Origin: Thermodesulfovibrionales bacterium
GTDB taxonomy: Bacteria; Nitrospirota; Thermodesulfovibrionia; Thermodesulfovibrionales; SM23-35
Assembly: GCA_022013235.1 (NCBI GenBank)
Contig: JAKLQR010000228.1
Coordinates: 1 to 6,300, forward strand
Length of the DNA: 6,300 bases
Direction of reading: 5' to 3'
The translations under genes were made by a program, and so were the position numbers. Of this stretch, positions 5,632-6,300 are shown piece by piece (within the stretch, counting starts at the first letter, position 1; every line of letters begins with the position of its first letter). The notes beneath the pieces were generated by a model. That model was not told the DNA's origin and did not search any database. It worked only from the letters and a program-made list of their open reading frames with translations.

Positions 5632-5666
5632 TCTCGGTACCACTCCCCGATATCTCATCACCGAGA
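5632..5666 (+). repeat. Inverted repeat in intergenic region (weak terminator candidate)
   Basis: TCTCGGT (5632-5638) and ACCGAGA (5660-5666) pair over 7 bp, with a T-G wobble extension (5631/5667) and a 21-nt loop. An alternative stem uses GAGAT 5627-5631 and ATCTC 5652-5656. The downstream sequence is only mildly T-rich (ATACTTTCTATT), so it could end the secreted-protein transcript weakly or be part of the insertion-element boundary. Confidence 0.35.
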
Positions 5667-5685
5667 GGTTATACTTTCTATTAAC

Positions 5686-5714
5686 CTGGCAAGCAAATAG
5701 AGCAATAATATGAT
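5686..5714 (+). promoter_or_regulatory. Possible transposase promoter
   Basis: CTGGCA (5686-5691) and TATGAT (5709-5714) are spaced 17 bp apart, which would start transcription near 5721, only about 5 nt before the transposase ATG at 5726. An overlapping TATAAT at 5714-5719 has no good -35. A near-leaderless mRNA fits the absence of any Shine-Dalgarno before this gene. The -35 match is mediocre. Confidence 0.3.
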
Positions 5715-5725
5715 ATAATAGCTGC

Positions 5726-6300
5726 ATGGAAAAGATAGACGCACGGACACTGAATCAGGAAGCACAGTATCAAATACGCAGACAGGTAATAAAGCTCCGA
5801 ACCCGAGGCATGAAGTACAAGGATATCGAAGAGGTAGTAGGGATAATGAAGACCCATGCCTGCAAGATATTCAAGCGGTATGAACGTGCTGGATCAGGAG
5901 CAATTGCCAAAGGACAAAGGGGAAGGCGTCCGGGGGAGCAACTGACGTTACAGGAGGAACAGGCAGCTGCTATACAGAGGCTGATAATAGACAAGACCCC
6001 CGATCAACTGAAGATGTCCTTTGCCCTATGGACGCGGCAAGCAGTACAGCAATTGATCAAGCAGAAATATGCCATAGCAATGCCGATACGGACCGTAGGG
6101 GAATATCTGAAACGGTGGGGTTTTACAGCACAGAGGCCTGTAAAGCAGGCATATGAGCAGAATCCGAAGGCTGTGAACAAGTGGCTGACAGAAGAATATC
6201 CCTGTATAGCACAGCAGGTGAAAGAAGCGGGTGGTGAGATTCACTGGTGTGATGAAACCGGGGTACGGAACGATGAAAATTCTGCACGAGGGTATGCACC
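5726..6300 (+). CDS. IS630-family transposase, N-terminal part (cut by window edge)
   Basis: A frame open from ATG 5726 through the right edge, 191 complete codons of a family normally about 340-360 residues. Residues about 15-60 form a helix-turn-helix (KLRTRGMKYKDIEEVVGI, then a recognition helix ending KRYERAG) followed by a GQRGRRPG linker. A second winged-helix region, about 76-140, ends with VGEYLKRWGFTAQRP. The catalytic domain begins with EIHWCDETGVRND, in which D176 is the first Asp of the DDE triad. The remaining catalytic residues lie beyond the window. The family cuts and pastes at TA dinucleotides. The start is forced, because an in-frame TGA at 5711-5713 precedes it and ATG 5726 is the first start codon. 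No Shine-Dalgarno is visible, consistent with weak expression. Intactness of the gene cannot be judged here. Confidence 0.92.
   Translation, partial: MEKIDARTLNQEAQYQIRRQVIKLRTRGMKYKDIEEVVGIMKTHACKIFKRYERAGSGAIAKGQRGRRPGEQLTLQEEQAAAIQRLIIDKTPDQLKMSFALWTRQAVQQLIKQKYAIAMPIRTVGEYLKRWGFTAQRPVKQAYEQNPKAVNKWLTEEYPCIAQQVKEAGGEIHWCDETGVRNDENSARGYA

Larger units (their letters stand above)
5443..5725. other. Intergenic region between secreted-protein gene and transposase
   Basis: No convincing gene is seen in these 283 bases. An open plus-strand frame that begins inside the upstream gene and runs to 5684 encodes a Leu/Ser-rich stretch with no recognisable domain. The region contains a 7-bp inverted repeat (5632-5666) and probably the left end of the IS630-family element near its right side. 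That boundary cannot be fixed because the right terminal repeat lies outside the window. Confidence 0.6.
5681..6300 (+). mobile_element. IS630-family insertion sequence, left part (left boundary uncertain)
   Basis: The transposase identifies the element. Its left terminal inverted repeat should lie shortly before 5726, probably within the AT-rich stretch 5681-5725, but without the right end no terminal repeat or TA target duplication can be matched. The start given is an estimate, not an observed boundary. Confidence 0.5.

Noticed and set aside
5400..5684. A plus-strand 94-codon frame starting inside the secreted-protein gene.
   Set aside because: It has no Shine-Dalgarno, no recognisable domain, overlaps the real gene out of frame, and its Leu/Ser-rich composition looks like translated noncoding DNA.

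Overview
The window looks like the chromosome of a free-living, signal-rich Gram-negative bacterium of moderate GC content. The very large multidomain hybrid kinase, the HD-GYP protein and a c-di-GMP-I (GEMM) type riboswitch upstream of an exported protein suggest a Nitrospirota or Desulfobacterota-like lineage. That placement is a guess from style, not from any diagnostic gene.

Layout: (1) 1-4066 is a tight plus-strand cluster. It holds the C-terminal end of an HD-GYP protein (probable c-di-GMP phosphodiesterase), then a 1129-residue cytoplasmic hybrid histidine kinase starting on the base after the HD-GYP stop codon, then a 166-residue O6-alkylguanine-DNA alkyltransferase whose start lies inside the end of the kinase gene. 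The kinase carries Rossmann-like, GAF, PAS, HisKA, HATPase, REC, REC and GGDEF domains. (2) 4067-4521 is a long intergenic region with a good sigma70-type promoter and a roughly 260-nt leader. The leader contains a 5' hairpin, a c-di-GMP-I-like aptamer, a further strong stem and a strong Shine-Dalgarno. (3) 4522-5442 encodes a secreted protein of unknown family with a Trp/Tyr-rich C-terminal half, and a perfect 14-bp inverted repeat lies inside the gene. (4) 5443-5725 is noncoding. (5) From 5726 to the right edge is the N-terminal half of an IS630-family transposase.

How it may fit together (inference): a probable c-di-GMP-degrading enzyme and a kinase with a substrate-site-degenerate but I-site-retaining GGDEF domain lie next to a riboswitch of the c-di-GMP-I fold controlling one exported protein. 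The window may therefore hold both protein and RNA ends of a dinucleotide signalling circuit. Two details deserve attention. The GGDEF domain has lost nearly every GTP contact, so it is more likely a receptor or structural domain than a cyclase. The riboswitch seems to have U where family members have the C that pairs with a ligand guanine, which could alter ligand preference.
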